A DNA stretch of 46,995 nucleotides from Rheinheimera pacifica (GCF_900108485.1 NZ_FNXF01000022.1:1-46995); one strand, 5' to 3'. Counted from the first letter of the stretch, positions 35,796 through 44,363 are shown. The notes: generated by a model not told the origin, from the letters alone. Translations and numbers: made by a program.

Positions 35796-36167
35796 TTAGC
35801 TGGCGCTACGTTCTTTGATAGTAGCGATAATTGGTGAAGCAGCGAAACCATTGCTTGCTGCCCACTCAGCATCACCTGATGCGGCAACCAGGCTGCCTGG
35901 TAACTGGCTAAGAATAAAGCCTGCAGTATCAGCAGCATTGTGCTTGATAGCGTGACGAACCAGTGGTAAACCGTCACATACGATACCATCGTATACGGCA
36001 CGTAAACGTAAACGGTTGTCGGCTAAGGTTTTACGCAGGTTGTTTTTGTTATCTGCTGCAACGTAAGAGCAGATTGATTGTGCCAGCTGGTCGTTAGCTG
36101 CAACTGGAGTGCTGATAAATGAAGTGGCGGCGATAACAGTAGCTAAGGTAATTAATTTTGCTTTCAT
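35796..36167 (-). CDS. Exported DUF3718 protein under c-di-GMP riboswitch control
   Basis: The 123-residue precursor has a signal peptide (MKAKLITLATVIAATSFISTPVAA). The mature part matches DUF3718 with two cysteines (ICSYVAADNKNNLRKTL and VYDGIVCDGLPLVRHAI) that could form a disulfide in the periplasm. Its molecular function is unknown. It has a 5' leader of about 220 bases that contains a c-di-GMP-I aptamer, so its amount should follow the motile/sessile signal. The ribosome binding site is TTGGAGCACGACT before the ATG. It is monocistronic, with its own terminator. Confidence 0.88.
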   Translation of the reverse strand: MKAKLITLATVIAATSFISTPVAANDQLAQSICSYVAADNKNNLRKTLADNRLRLRAVYDGIVCDGLPLVRHAIKHNAADTAGFILSQLPGSLVAASGDAEWAASNGFAASPIIATIKERSAS

Positions 36168-36206
36168 AGTCGTGCTCCAAAATGAGTTATTTCACAATCT
36201 TTAATT

Positions 36207-36233
36207 AAGCAGCTTCAGTCATTTGAAGTGCTT
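36207..36233 (-). promoter_or_regulatory. Hairpin in the DUF3718 leader, possible expression platform
   Basis: On the minus strand AAGCACTTCA and TGAAGCTGCTT pair with a single bulged base around AATGAC. It lies between the c-di-GMP aptamer and the gene start. The following bases (AATTAAAGATT) are not a clean T run, so it may be an anti-terminator partner or simply a structured leader. Confidence 0.4.
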
Positions 36234-36297
36234 ATCGCGAAAGGACATGCAGCATGTCGAGTAACTCTGACAGAGCAGAATAAACATCGCATTTGCG

Positions 36298-36390
36298 ACG
36301 GCAGCCCAGCTATCGTAGATGTCATTACTTGACAACCCTTAGACCTGAAGCTTTGCGTGTACTTCCTTTCGGAAGACTTGCCTTTCGAGC
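36298..36390 (-). promoter_or_regulatory. c-di-GMP-I (GEMM-I) riboswitch upstream of the DUF3718 gene
   Basis: On the minus strand the conserved parts appear in the right order: AAAGGCAAG, a stem CTTCC-GAAA-GGAAG with the GNRA tetraloop, ACGCAAAGC, the receptor-side GGTCTAAG, a variable hairpin TGTCA/TGACA, and GATAGCTGGGCTGCC closing the core. These correspond to GGCAAACC...CGAAAG...GGACGCAAAGC...GGCCTAAA...GGTAGCnGGGTTACC of the class I c-di-GMP aptamer. Gene-on or gene-off behaviour cannot be told from the sequence. Confidence 0.88.
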
Positions 36391-36419
36391 GAGCGCATTT
36401 TAATTAGCGCTCGTTTTTT
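36390..36419 (+). terminator. Plus-strand terminator at the head of the riboswitch
   Basis: CGAGCGC (36390-36396) and GCGCTCG (36407-36413) form a 7-bp stem followed by six T. It would stop rightward transcripts that are antisense to the riboswitch and DUF3718 leader. No plus-strand gene ends here. Confidence 0.6.
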
Positions 36420-36636
36420 ATGCAAGCTTAATTTTGCTTAATTAAAATTATTTTTTAAATAAACCAGTTATAGCGGTTTGCAACAATGTAGTACTACTCC
36501 TGATAAGTTGATTTAGCGTGTTATGTCAGAGTAAAAAACTATTTCAACATAGGCAGCGGTTTTAGCGTTATGCTGCAACTATTCAACCGGGCAATTATCT
36601 TAGCCTGGTGACTTATTATAAAGGGGTAAAGTGAAC
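36420..36636. other. AT-rich intergenic region between riboswitch and DUF1840 gene
   Basis: No ORF is supported. This stretch must contain the leftward promoter for the riboswitch leader and the rightward promoter for the DUF1840 gene, but no strong -35/-10 pair stands out. It completes the gene-free region 36168-36636. Confidence 0.6.
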
Positions 36637-36966
36637 ATGATAGTAACCTTTAAATCCAAAGCCAGTGGCGATCTGATTTATTTTAAAGAGGTGGCGCTTA
36701 AATTATTAAAACTAATGGGGCGTGACGAAAAAATTCCATCGGCATTATTTACCGAAGATGTCGCAACAGCATTAGCCCAACTGCAGCAGGGCCTAGCTGC
36801 GATGGCTGAAACAGAGCGGGAAAAAGTGGCACAAACTGAAGACGCGGCAGGCAATGGGCAAAGCGGGGCAGGCAAAGCTTATGTCAGCCTGAATGTAAGG
36901 GCGCTGCCGTTAGTGGAAATGTTGCAAAAAGCCCAGAAAAAGCAGTGCCCGGTGCAGTGGGAATAA
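36637..36966 (+). CDS. DUF1840 protein
   Basis: I prefer the ATG at 36637 (109 residues, MIVTFKSKASGDLIYF) over the GTG at 36631, because family members begin M(L/I)VTFKS and AAGGGG lies ten bases upstream. Features are the N-terminal strand-helix segment with LLKLMGRDEKIPSALFTEDVATALAQLQ (about 26-53), a Gly/Ala-rich low-complexity linker and a C-terminal VSLNVRALPLVEMLQKAQ. The protein is soluble and small; the function is unknown. It converges on the histidine kinase gene with a 5-base gap. Confidence 0.85.
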   Translation: MIVTFKSKASGDLIYFKEVALKLLKLMGRDEKIPSALFTEDVATALAQLQQGLAAMAETEREKVAQTEDAAGNGQSGAGKAYVSLNVRALPLVEMLQKAQKKQCPVQWE

Positions 36967-36971
36967 AAAGC

Positions 36972-38306
36972 TTATAGCGCCATGGGTGTTTGCCTGGGCA
37001 ATTGCACTGTTACTTCAAGCCCCGGTGGCTGATTACGCAAACTGATGCTGCCGCCATGTGCCTCGGCAATATCACGGCATAATGTCAGGCCAATACCAGA
37101 GCCCTGGGGTTTGCTGGTATAAAACGGTACCAGCGCATGTTGCAATACTTCCTCTGTCATACCGCCACCGCCATCCTGCAATATCAGCAGTAACTTGTCT
37201 GGCGTTTGTTTTATCCGCAGGGAAATATGCTCCGGGTTGCTGCCACTTTCATGGGCATTTTTCAGTAAGTTCAGCATTAACTGGGTTAGCTGCTGCGGGT
37301 CGGCCTGCCAGCTGGAGTCTGGCAGCTCGCCTTGCAGTTCAAATTCGTACTGATCCTGTAGCTGGTTTATCAGCCGGGGCCAGTTAATGCTACTGCACTG
37401 CGGCGGCGGCAATTTGGCAAACTGAATATAGGCCTGCACAAAGTGGTTCAGCTGCTGGCAGCGTTCACTGATGGTGTCAAACAATTGCCCCAGCGCAGCA
37501 TTATGTTGCTGCTGAGCCAGCTGGCCGCCGGAAAACGCCAGCGACGAGAGCGGCGCCAGGGTGTTATTTAATTCATGGCCGATTACCCGTAATAATTTTT
37601 TCCAGGCGTTTAGCTCTTCGCGTTGAATTTCACGGGTAAGCGGCTTGAGCAAATACAGCCAGTGCTGCTTTTGATTAAGCTGAAACTGGCTGACAGATAA
37701 ATGCCATACGGTTTGCTCGGTGTTTTCCAGCCGGATCAGGCCTTGCTGGCGGTTCTGTAGCGCCACAGCCAGCTCAGGCTGCATACCGGTAACGGCAAAC
37801 AGCTTGCTGCCGTCAAAGGCTTTACCGCCGTTAAGCAGTAGCCGTGCTGCCGGGTTACTCATTAATACGGTATCGCTGGCATCAGTTAGCAATAGTGCCG
37901 TCGGGCTGCTTTGCAATACGGTATCAAGCAATAACTCGCGCTGATATAACGTGGCGCGTTCGGCACGCAGCTGGGCCGACATTGTATTTAAGCTGTTAGC
38001 CAGGCTGCTGAGTTCATAAATTTTTAACTGGTTAGCGCTGGTGTTAAAACTGCCATCCTGCAGGTTTTGCGCATGCAGGTTGAGCGCCTGAATTTCCAGC
38101 ATTAGCGGTTTTAACGCCCGGCGTAGTAACAGCGCCAAAGCCACAACGCCAACGCATATAACCAGCGTAACGGCGGGGTTGGCAGCAAAAAAAGCATACT
38201 GAACCGCCAGCAATAGCAGGGCAATTAGCGCGCATAGCGCATTAAGCCGGCTATGGGTACTTAACTTTGTTAAACGCGGCAGATAAAAACGCGGCTTAGG
38301 GGGCAT
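36972..38306 (-). CDS. NtrB-like sensor histidine kinase, last gene of the ABC operon
   Basis: I start at the ATG at 38306 (444 residues, MPPKPRFYLPRL), which overlaps the regulator stop by 11 bases, rather than the longer frame. Two transmembrane helices (about 22-40 and 46-64) with almost no periplasmic loop are followed by a HAMP-like linker, a PAS-like domain (about 125-215), the H-box IGHELNNTLAPL with the phosphorylated His, and the ATPase boxes NLLKNAHES, LQDGGGGM and GSGIGLTL. It should phosphorylate the NtrC-type regulator encoded just upstream. The very short periplasmic loop suggests sensing within the membrane or cytoplasm, possibly of the ABC transporter state. Confidence 0.92.
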   Translation of the reverse strand: MPPKPRFYLPRLTKLSTHSRLNALCALIALLLLAVQYAFFAANPAVTLVICVGVVALALLLRRALKPLMLEIQALNLHAQNLQDGSFNTSANQLKIYELSSLANSLNTMSAQLRAERATLYQRELLLDTVLQSSPTALLLTDASDTVLMSNPAARLLLNGGKAFDGSKLFAVTGMQPELAVALQNRQQGLIRLENTEQTVWHLSVSQFQLNQKQHWLYLLKPLTREIQREELNAWKKLLRVIGHELNNTLAPLSSLAFSGGQLAQQQHNAALGQLFDTISERCQQLNHFVQAYIQFAKLPPPQCSSINWPRLINQLQDQYEFELQGELPDSSWQADPQQLTQLMLNLLKNAHESGSNPEHISLRIKQTPDKLLLILQDGGGGMTEEVLQHALVPFYTSKPQGSGIGLTLCRDIAEAHGGSISLRNQPPGLEVTVQLPRQTPMAL

Positions 38307-39636
38307 CAATACCGTAGTACTCCATCCGCCGGTACAACGCCTGGCGGCTGATGCCAAGCTGTTTAGCGGCGCGCGACACTACGCCACCGGCTTGCAGCAG
38401 TGCCTGTTGCAGTTGCGCCTGATCGATATCATCCAGCGCTCTTTTGCCCGCCTGGGCAAGCTGCGGCAAACCCAGATCGCTGCTTTGAATGTCATTAGTG
38501 CTGCTTAGCAGCAGGGCACGCTGACAAACATTTTGCAGCTCGCGCACATTGCCGGGCCAGGGGTAATGCTGCAGTAATTGTTCGGCAGCAGCGCTTAAGG
38601 TTTTTTTACCGGCGAGAAAATAACGCGCCAGTGGCAGTATATCGTCTGGACGTTCATTTAACGCTGGCAGCGCCAGTTGCACCACATTAACACGGTAATA
38701 TAAATCCTGACGGAACTGGGCCTGAGCAATAGCGGCGGTTAAATCGCTGTTGGTGGCGCTGATTAGCCGCACATCTACTTTACGCGTTTGGCTGGAGCCT
38801 AAGCGTTCAAACTCGCCGGTTTGCAGCACCCGCAGCAGCTTGGCCTGGCCGGCCAGCGACAAGTTGCCTATTTCATCCAGAAACAAACTGCCGCCATCAG
38901 CCGCTTCAAACCGGCCAATACGGGTTTTACTGGCGCCGCTATAGGCACCGGCTTCAGCGCCAAACAGTTCAGCTTCCATTAAATCGGCGGGCAGGGCGCC
39001 CATATTCACCTTAATAAAAGGCTTATCTTTACGGGCAGAATTGGCATGCAGTACATTGGCTATGCCTTCTTTACCGGCGCCATTAGGCCCGGTGATCAGC
39101 ACAGCTGCACTGGCAGGTGCCAGTTGCAGTGTCATTTGCAGCAGTTGCTGCATTTGGCTGCTGGCAAACACCAGGCCGCACAGGTCTTTGCCGGCAAAGG
39201 CAGCATTACGTTCGCGTTCAGCACGCTGCTGTTGCTCGGTCAGTTGCTTTAATTTGAGGGCATTTGCCACGGTAAGCAGCAAGCGCTGATCGTCCCACGG
39301 CTTGGCGATATAGTCGGTGGCACCGGCTTTTACCAGCTCTACCACCATTTCTAGCTGGGTCCAGGCGGTCATCAGTACAATAGGAACTGCAGGGTATTGC
39401 TGTCGCAATTGATAAAACAAGGCTTTGCCCTGAGCGCCCTGCATTTCACCGGCGCTAAAGTTCATATCCTGCAATATTAAATCGATACTGTGCTGGCCAA
39501 AACTATGCTGGCTAAGCAATTGCCAGGCCTGCTCCGGGGTATGGGCACAAAACACCTGATAACCCTGCAACGCAAACAGCGTTTGCAGGGCCTGACAGAT
39601 TGGCTGATTGTCATCAATAACCAATAATTTCAGCAT
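38296..39636 (-). CDS. NtrC-family sigma-54-dependent response regulator
   Basis: The 446-residue protein has a receiver domain (1-120) with phospho-acceptor Asp57 (LILQDMNFS) and the acidic pair DD8-9, an AAA+ domain (about 145-370) with Walker A ITGPNGAGKEGI, Walker B SLFLDEIG and arginine fingers in FRQDLYYRV, and a C-terminal Fis-type helix-turn-helix (GGVVSRAAKQLGISRQALYRR). The sigma-54 contact loop reads GAYSGA instead of GAFTGA, a conservative variant. It likely activates the -24/-12 promoter before the adaptor gene (44185-44199), binding the palindromes at 44256-44298. It starts 3 bases after the last permease gene. Confidence 0.94.
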   Translation of the reverse strand: MLKLLVIDDNQPICQALQTLFALQGYQVFCAHTPEQAWQLLSQHSFGQHSIDLILQDMNFSAGEMQGAQGKALFYQLRQQYPAVPIVLMTAWTQLEMVVELVKAGATDYIAKPWDDQRLLLTVANALKLKQLTEQQQRAERERNAAFAGKDLCGLVFASSQMQQLLQMTLQLAPASAAVLITGPNGAGKEGIANVLHANSARKDKPFIKVNMGALPADLMEAELFGAEAGAYSGASKTRIGRFEAADGGSLFLDEIGNLSLAGQAKLLRVLQTGEFERLGSSQTRKVDVRLISATNSDLTAAIAQAQFRQDLYYRVNVVQLALPALNERPDDILPLARYFLAGKKTLSAAAEQLLQHYPWPGNVRELQNVCQRALLLSSTNDIQSSDLGLPQLAQAGKRALDDIDQAQLQQALLQAGGVVSRAAKQLGISRQALYRRMEYYGIDAP

Positions 39637-39639
39637 AGT

Positions 39640-40833
39640 TTATAAGGCTTTAGTGGCAGTGGCCGGTGATATCCGGGTGGCAATAGTTGCAGGATACCAT
39701 GTGGCTACAGTGACACAAAGTAGTAAGACGGTGTAGGTTAGCAGCGGCAACCACCAGCTTAGAGAGGGAATACTGATTACTTGCGCTAACACCTGATTAA
39801 GCACCAGCGCACAACCAACGCCGGCAGTAGCCCCGAGTACTGTGGTTAGCCAATTTTCGCTTAGCAGCTCAGTAAAAATACGGCTTTTGCTGGCTCCCAG
39901 CGCACGTTTAATACCGATTTCCTGCTGGTGCTTTAACGTATGAAAATAGGCATTACTATAGCTGGAAATCATGCTTACCAATAGCATCAAGGCGCTGAGT
40001 AAGCTAAGCAGGCTGGCCAAGCCAAATTCATTGCTGTACAGGCGTTGTTGCTGCTCGGCCAGTGTGCGGATGTAAAAGATCTCAATGTTGCTATCTACCT
40101 GTTGCAGCACCTGCGGTAATGCCTGCCGGACTTTATCAGTACTGCCATGTTCTGTGCGCAGCAGGATGCTGTAACCCCAGTCTACACCGTATAGCGGTGC
40201 TACTTGAATGGCGTTATAGTTGACGGTACCGGCACTGCGCTGGCCGTAAAAGTCTGCCACTACGGCAGCCACCGGGCCACGGTTTACCTGCCTGCCTACT
40301 GCTGGTTTATCGTCAAACACCTTATTGGCCAGGCTTTGAGTAATGACCACCGGCGACTTTGCTAAGCCGTCTACTGCGATTTCATTTTGTGGTAATTCTC
40401 CGGCCAGGGGTGGTAGTTGCAACACGTTAAAAAAATCGGCTGATACGGTGTATAACGGCACGCCATTGGCTTTACTAAGCTCTTCGCGATCGGGGTCATG
40501 CACGTTGCCATTATTGCCGCCATATAACAGCGGACCCTGATTACTGTAAGCCACAGCAACCACGCCAGGCACAGTGCGAATAGCCTCTAATTGCCGCGTA
40601 AGTAAATCGCCAAGGGCCGGGTATTGGCGTAAGGCTACTGTCGTCGGTTTAAGCTGTACCTGCAGCGTTTGTTGCAACGGCAGCCCGGTAGGTTGCTGCA
40701 GTTGTTGCCGCGTTTGTTGCGCCAGCAATATGCTGTTAAGCAGTAAAGCAAACGTCATAGCCAGCTGGACCAGTAGCAGGGTGGTGACCACTTTGCGCCG
40801 TTGCAGAGATTTAAACAGTAAATGTAGTGGCAT
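39640..40833 (-). CDS. ABC transporter permease, FtsX/MacB type (second permease)
   Basis: The 397-residue protein has one N-terminal membrane helix (about 16-38), a long periplasmic MacB-PCD domain (about 40-265) and three C-terminal helices (about 275-395) with the FtsX-domain motif HQQEIGIKRALGASKSRIFTELL. It pairs with the permease encoded 5 bases upstream and the ATPase before it. This Type VII (MacB-like) architecture does not import; it transmits motion across the membrane to drive export or extraction from the periplasm. The substrate is unknown. Confidence 0.9.
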   Translation of the reverse strand: MPLHLLFKSLQRRKVVTTLLLVQLAMTFALLLNSILLAQQTRQQLQQPTGLPLQQTLQVQLKPTTVALRQYPALGDLLTRQLEAIRTVPGVVAVAYSNQGPLLYGGNNGNVHDPDREELSKANGVPLYTVSADFFNVLQLPPLAGELPQNEIAVDGLAKSPVVITQSLANKVFDDKPAVGRQVNRGPVAAVVADFYGQRSAGTVNYNAIQVAPLYGVDWGYSILLRTEHGSTDKVRQALPQVLQQVDSNIEIFYIRTLAEQQQRLYSNEFGLASLLSLLSALMLLVSMISSYSNAYFHTLKHQQEIGIKRALGASKSRIFTELLSENWLTTVLGATAGVGCALVLNQVLAQVISIPSLSWWLPLLTYTVLLLCVTVATWYPATIATRISPATATKAL

Positions 40834-40838
40834 CAGCG

Positions 40839-42137
40839 TTATTCCTTAAGTTGCTTGTTCAGTGAGCCAAAAGAGGCGCGTAATGACGGATATAGCGTTA
40901 CCAGGTAGCTACAAAATAAGGTAAGTACGGCCAGTGCCAGCATTAATTGTACGTCCCAACTGGCAAATAACCGGTTAGCAGGCCACAGGCTGTTCATCAG
41001 TTTTGTGCAGCCGTACGCAATAACTGCGGCGCCAGCCAGGGTAAAGGTACTCATCAGCCCCATATCCACCAGCAACTGCATTTGTAACTGGCTGCGGTTG
41101 GCGCCAAGCGCACGGCGCAGGCTAAATTCGTACTGGTTACTCAGATAACGGTTTAACGATAAATGGCTGGCATTAAATACACTTACCAGTAAAAACAGCA
41201 GCGTAACGATAGCAAAGGCTTTAATATCCGCAGACTCACCGCCAAAGTAGCGCACGATATCCCGCAACATCACTAACTGATTAGCTTCCGGGCTCGGGTG
41301 GCGGCCTGCGGCTTTTTCATCGGTAACCAAATTAGCCATAAACTGGCGGTATGCCTGCTGCTGTGCGGGAGTGTCTAATTGAACCCAGTATTGCAATTGG
41401 TGTATGGCTTTGGTACGGCCATCTGTGGCCAGTTTGCGGTAATCGGCATCGTCATAAGTAGATGAGTTATTATTTGATAAATAGTTGTAGTCGTAGCCAC
41501 TTTCCAGTGGCAGATAAATATCTTCGGCCGGGTTCAGGTATTGACGATTATAAGCGTCGTATAGTTTAGGCAGCATTTGCCAGTCATCGAGTACGCCTAT
41601 AATGGTAAACAGCCTGTCGTCCAGCAGTAACTGCTGCCCAACTACGTCGGTTCGGCCAAGTATTTTTTCTGCCGTAGCTTTACTTAGCAGCAGTTCGTCG
41701 CGTGCCTGATTGTCTGGCCAGATAGTGCCATGCAGCAGCGGTACATCAAACATACTGAAAAAGTCACGCTGAGTAATGCGAACAGTTACCGGCGTTGGTG
41801 GCTGTGCTGCATGCTGACGCAGATACCCATCGGCGCTGTACATCGCAGCTCTGGCTGACGGAATATCGCTGGCAGCCAGCTTGGCAACATTACTGTAACT
41901 TAGCACTGGCGGCGCTTTGCAATCACTGCACTGATAAGGCACCAACATCATCATTGGAAAAAATAACTTGTCACTTTTATCTGGTAACGGGTCACTGTTC
42001 ATCCGGTAATAAAAGGTGGCGTTGCTGAAAAACACACCCAGCCCCAGGCTTAAGATCAATACTGTCAACATATAAGGCAGTGGCGCGCGTTTAATGCTAA
42101 ACCAGCTGACTTTGAGGTAGTAAAATAGCTGTTCCAT
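40839..42137 (-). CDS. ABC transporter permease, FtsX/MacB type (first permease)
   Basis: The 432-residue protein has an N-terminal helix (about 18-38), a periplasmic domain (about 40-300) containing a CxxC (QCSDC near residue 70) that may bind metal or form a disulfide, and three C-terminal helices. The coupling segment is NQYEFSLRRALGANRSQLQMQLL. It forms a heterodimer with the following permease. It begins 9 bases after the ATPase stop. The CxxC distinguishes it from the second permease. Confidence 0.9.
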   Translation of the reverse strand: MEQLFYYLKVSWFSIKRAPLPYMLTVLILSLGLGVFFSNATFYYRMNSDPLPDKSDKLFFPMMMLVPYQCSDCKAPPVLSYSNVAKLAASDIPSARAAMYSADGYLRQHAAQPPTPVTVRITQRDFFSMFDVPLLHGTIWPDNQARDELLLSKATAEKILGRTDVVGQQLLLDDRLFTIIGVLDDWQMLPKLYDAYNRQYLNPAEDIYLPLESGYDYNYLSNNNSSTYDDADYRKLATDGRTKAIHQLQYWVQLDTPAQQQAYRQFMANLVTDEKAAGRHPSPEANQLVMLRDIVRYFGGESADIKAFAIVTLLFLLVSVFNASHLSLNRYLSNQYEFSLRRALGANRSQLQMQLLVDMGLMSTFTLAGAAVIAYGCTKLMNSLWPANRLFASWDVQLMLALAVLTLFCSYLVTLYPSLRASFGSLNKQLKE

Positions 42138-42146
42138 AAAATGTCC

Positions 42147-42845
42147 TTAAGCAGTGTGCTGCGCCAGTGGGTCGTACATAGTAGAGTCGTGTAACTGGCC
42201 GTCGATGATCTGGATATTGCGCCCGGCGCGCCGCGCCTGATCCGGGTCATGCGTTACCATTAAAATGGTGCAGCCTTGCCTGTTAATTTGCTCCAGCAGT
42301 TCCATTACCTGGCGCGCCATTAACGAGTCGAGGTTACCGGTGGGTTCGTCGGCCAGTAAAATACGCGGTTCACCGGCAATAGCGCGGGCGATGGCCACCC
42401 GCTGCTGCTGGCCACCGGACAGCTGGCCAGGCAGGTAATCGCGCCGCGCATGCAGGCCAACCAGCTCCAGTGCCCGCTCTATACGCTGCTTGCGCACTGT
42501 CGCATTTAAACCGCGGTAGCGCAGGGGTAATTCGATATTGTCGTAAATACTGAAGTCTTTAATTAAATTAAAGCTTTGAAAGATAAAGCCTATCTTTTCA
42601 TTGCGCAGTTTGGACAGCGCCGCATCTGACAGCCCTTTTACGGATTTGCCATCAAGCTGGTAGTCACCGCTATCGAAGCTTTCCAGCGTGCCAAGAATAT
42701 TTAGCAGCGTAGATTTACCCGAACCCGACGGGCCGGTAAGGGCGGCAAACTCGCCTTCATTTACCTGCAGGTTAACGTCGCGCAGGGCATGGGTTTCAAT
42801 TAATTCGGTGCGAAAAACTTTGCCTAAGTTGGTTAGCGTTATCAT
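42147..42845 (-). CDS. ABC transporter ATP-binding protein (MacB/LolD type)
   Basis: The 232-residue nucleotide-binding subunit has Walker [10 protein letters not shown] at 38-46, signature [15 protein letters not shown], Walker [14 protein letters not shown] and the switch His in MVTHD. It powers the two separate permeases downstream. Short ATPases of this type (LolD, YbbA) work with FtsX-like permeases. It lies 31 bases after the adaptor gene in the same operon. Confidence 0.95.
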   Translation of the reverse strand: MITLTNLGKVFRTELIETHALRDVNLQVNEGEFAALTGPSGSGKSTLLNILGTLESFDSGDYQLDGKSVKGLSDAALSKLRNEKIGFIFQSFNLIKDFSIYDNIELPLRYRGLNATVRKQRIERALELVGLHARRDYLPGQLSGGQQQRVAIARAIAGEPRILLADEPTGNLDSLMARQVMELLEQINRQGCTILMVTHDPDQARRAGRNIQIIDGQLHDSTMYDPLAQHTA

Positions 42846-42876
42846 TTGTTATTCCTATATTTGATTCGTTGCGTGG

Positions 42877-44145
42877 TTAATTCAGGTTTACCCGGTTCAA
42901 GTCTTTAAAGTCGGCTAAATTGGAAATGACCCATTGCTCGCCCTCAGTGGCACCGCTGAGTATTTCTACCCACTGTACCGATAAGGCGCCTAATTCAACC
43001 GGCTTGCGTATGGCCTGGTTATTCAGCACCTGATAGGCCTGGCGGCCGCCACCTGAGCTGATAAAGTCACCACGGGCAATTTTCAGCACATTTTCTTTGT
43101 GCTCCAGTATTACCCGTGCCGTTAAGCGCTGGCTTTGCCGCAATTGCCGGCTGTCGGCCTGGCTAAAGCGCACCCGGGCACTCACCTGGTTACTGCGTAC
43201 TTCTGGCGCAATATAGCTAATGGCACCGCTTAACTGTTGGTTGCCTAAATCGACTTCTACCTGCTGGCCGGGTAGTAAATCGCGGGCGTAGCTTTCCGGT
43301 ACGGCAAGTTCGGCTTCGTACTGGCTTAAATCAATAACGGTTAGCAGTGCCTGGCCTGGCAGCACATGGCTTTGTTGCTCAACCAGCCAGTTACCCAGCT
43401 GGCCGGTAACCGGAGCAGTAATATTTAATGCGGTAACTTTGCGCTCCAGCTCGTTTACCACCAGTTGCTGACGGTGAATATCCTGCGCCCGTGAGCTGAG
43501 CTCAAAGCTGAGTTTGTCTTTTGCCAGCTCAACTTTGCGTTTGGCGTGATCAAACTCTAATTCCGCTTTAGTGAGATTATCGGTGGCGATATCAAAATCC
43601 AGTTTGCGGATCACACCAAGCTCAATCGATTGGGTGGCCCTTTGCAGTTCGCGGCGGGCCGCCAGCAAATTTACCTGAGCCGCATTCATTACCTGCTCCA
43701 TATCAAGCTGCTGCTCACGCGCGTCTAACTCTGCGCGTTCAGCCTCGCTTTGCATGCTGGCTAATACGGCTTGTTGTTGCTGTAAATCGTTTTGCAGTGC
43801 CGGGCTGGTAATGGTAGCCAGTAAATCGCCCAGCGTTACCGCTTCGCCCGGCTGTTTAAATAACTGCACCTGGCCGGTTTCCTGGCTGTACAGGGTAGGG
43901 GCATTGGCGGCCACAATACGGCCCTGCACGGCAATATCGCGTACCAAATCACCGCGCTGCACACTGGCAAACTGCATTTGGCTGCGTGGTAAAACTAAAC
44001 TGGCACTTTCGCCAACCGATTGAAAAAACGCCACCGCCAGTACCAAAGTGGTACCGGTGATGGCAACGGCTGGGAGAAACCGGCGCAGCGCGTTTTTAGC
44101 CGGGCGCTGAATAATATTGTCTTGTTGTTGTGTACCCTGGATCAT
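42877..44145 (-). CDS. HlyD/MacA-type periplasmic adaptor protein
   Basis: I start at the ATG at 44145 (422 residues), not the TTG at 44172, because the predicted sigma-54 transcript starts near 44173. The protein has a membrane anchor (about 24-44, VAITGTTLVLAVAFF), a split lipoyl domain (ETGQVQLFKQPGEAVTLGDLL and ITAPVTGQLGNWLVEQQSHV), a coiled coil between them (about 115-235, Gln/Glu rich) and a beta-barrel/membrane-proximal domain. It would connect the ABC transporter to an outer-membrane TolC channel, which is not encoded here. It is the first gene of the six-gene operon. Confidence 0.92.
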   Translation of the reverse strand: MIQGTQQQDNIIQRPAKNALRRFLPAVAITGTTLVLAVAFFQSVGESASLVLPRSQMQFASVQRGDLVRDIAVQGRIVAANAPTLYSQETGQVQLFKQPGEAVTLGDLLATITSPALQNDLQQQQAVLASMQSEAERAELDAREQQLDMEQVMNAAQVNLLAARRELQRATQSIELGVIRKLDFDIATDNLTKAELEFDHAKRKVELAKDKLSFELSSRAQDIHRQQLVVNELERKVTALNITAPVTGQLGNWLVEQQSHVLPGQALLTVIDLSQYEAELAVPESYARDLLPGQQVEVDLGNQQLSGAISYIAPEVRSNQVSARVRFSQADSRQLRQSQRLTARVILEHKENVLKIARGDFISSGGGRQAYQVLNNQAIRKPVELGALSVQWVEILSGATEGEQWVISNLADFKDLNRVNLN

Positions 44146-44184
44146 CGTTACTGTGCTCTTATCCGTTAGCAATGTAGTGATATA

Positions 44185-44199
44185 GCAGCTTTAGTGCCA
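44185..44199 (-). promoter_or_regulatory. Sigma-54 (-24/-12) promoter of the ABC efflux operon
   Basis: On the minus strand TGGCACTAAAGCTGC has the essential GG, ten bases, then GC. The -24 box TGGCAC is perfect and the -12 box CTGCTA keeps the GC. Transcription would begin near 44173, giving a leader of about 28 bases before the ATG at 44145. The operon's own regulator is of the sigma-54-activating type. Confidence 0.8.
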
Positions 44200-44255
44200 A
44201 AGTTTAACATGTTGAATAATAATGATTTATTTCATTTGTTGTGGTGTTCAGCACC

Positions 44256-44298
44256 GTCCGCGGACAGTTGTGGTGTCCGCGGCAAAGTTGCGGACAAC
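44256..44298. promoter_or_regulatory. Three palindromic enhancer-like sites for the NtrC-family regulator
   Basis: GTCCGCGGAC (44256-44265) is a perfect palindrome. TGTCCGCGGCA (44274-44284) and GTTGCGGACAAC (44287-44298) are close variants of TTGTCCGCGGACAA. Centres are about 19 and 11 bases apart, roughly two turns and one turn of the helix. They sit about 60-100 bases upstream of the -24 box and 66-108 bases upstream of the divergent DUF3667 ATG. Confidence 0.7.
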
Positions 44299-44363
44299 AG
44301 TTGCCAAAACAATTGCTTAACGTAGAATCGGTGCTGCAGATAATAATAAAACATGAGACTAAA

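Noticed and set aside
44146..44172. TTG start at 44172 for the adaptor protein
   Set aside because: It would sit at or before the predicted transcription start; the ATG at 44145 is a better codon and leaves a sensible leader.
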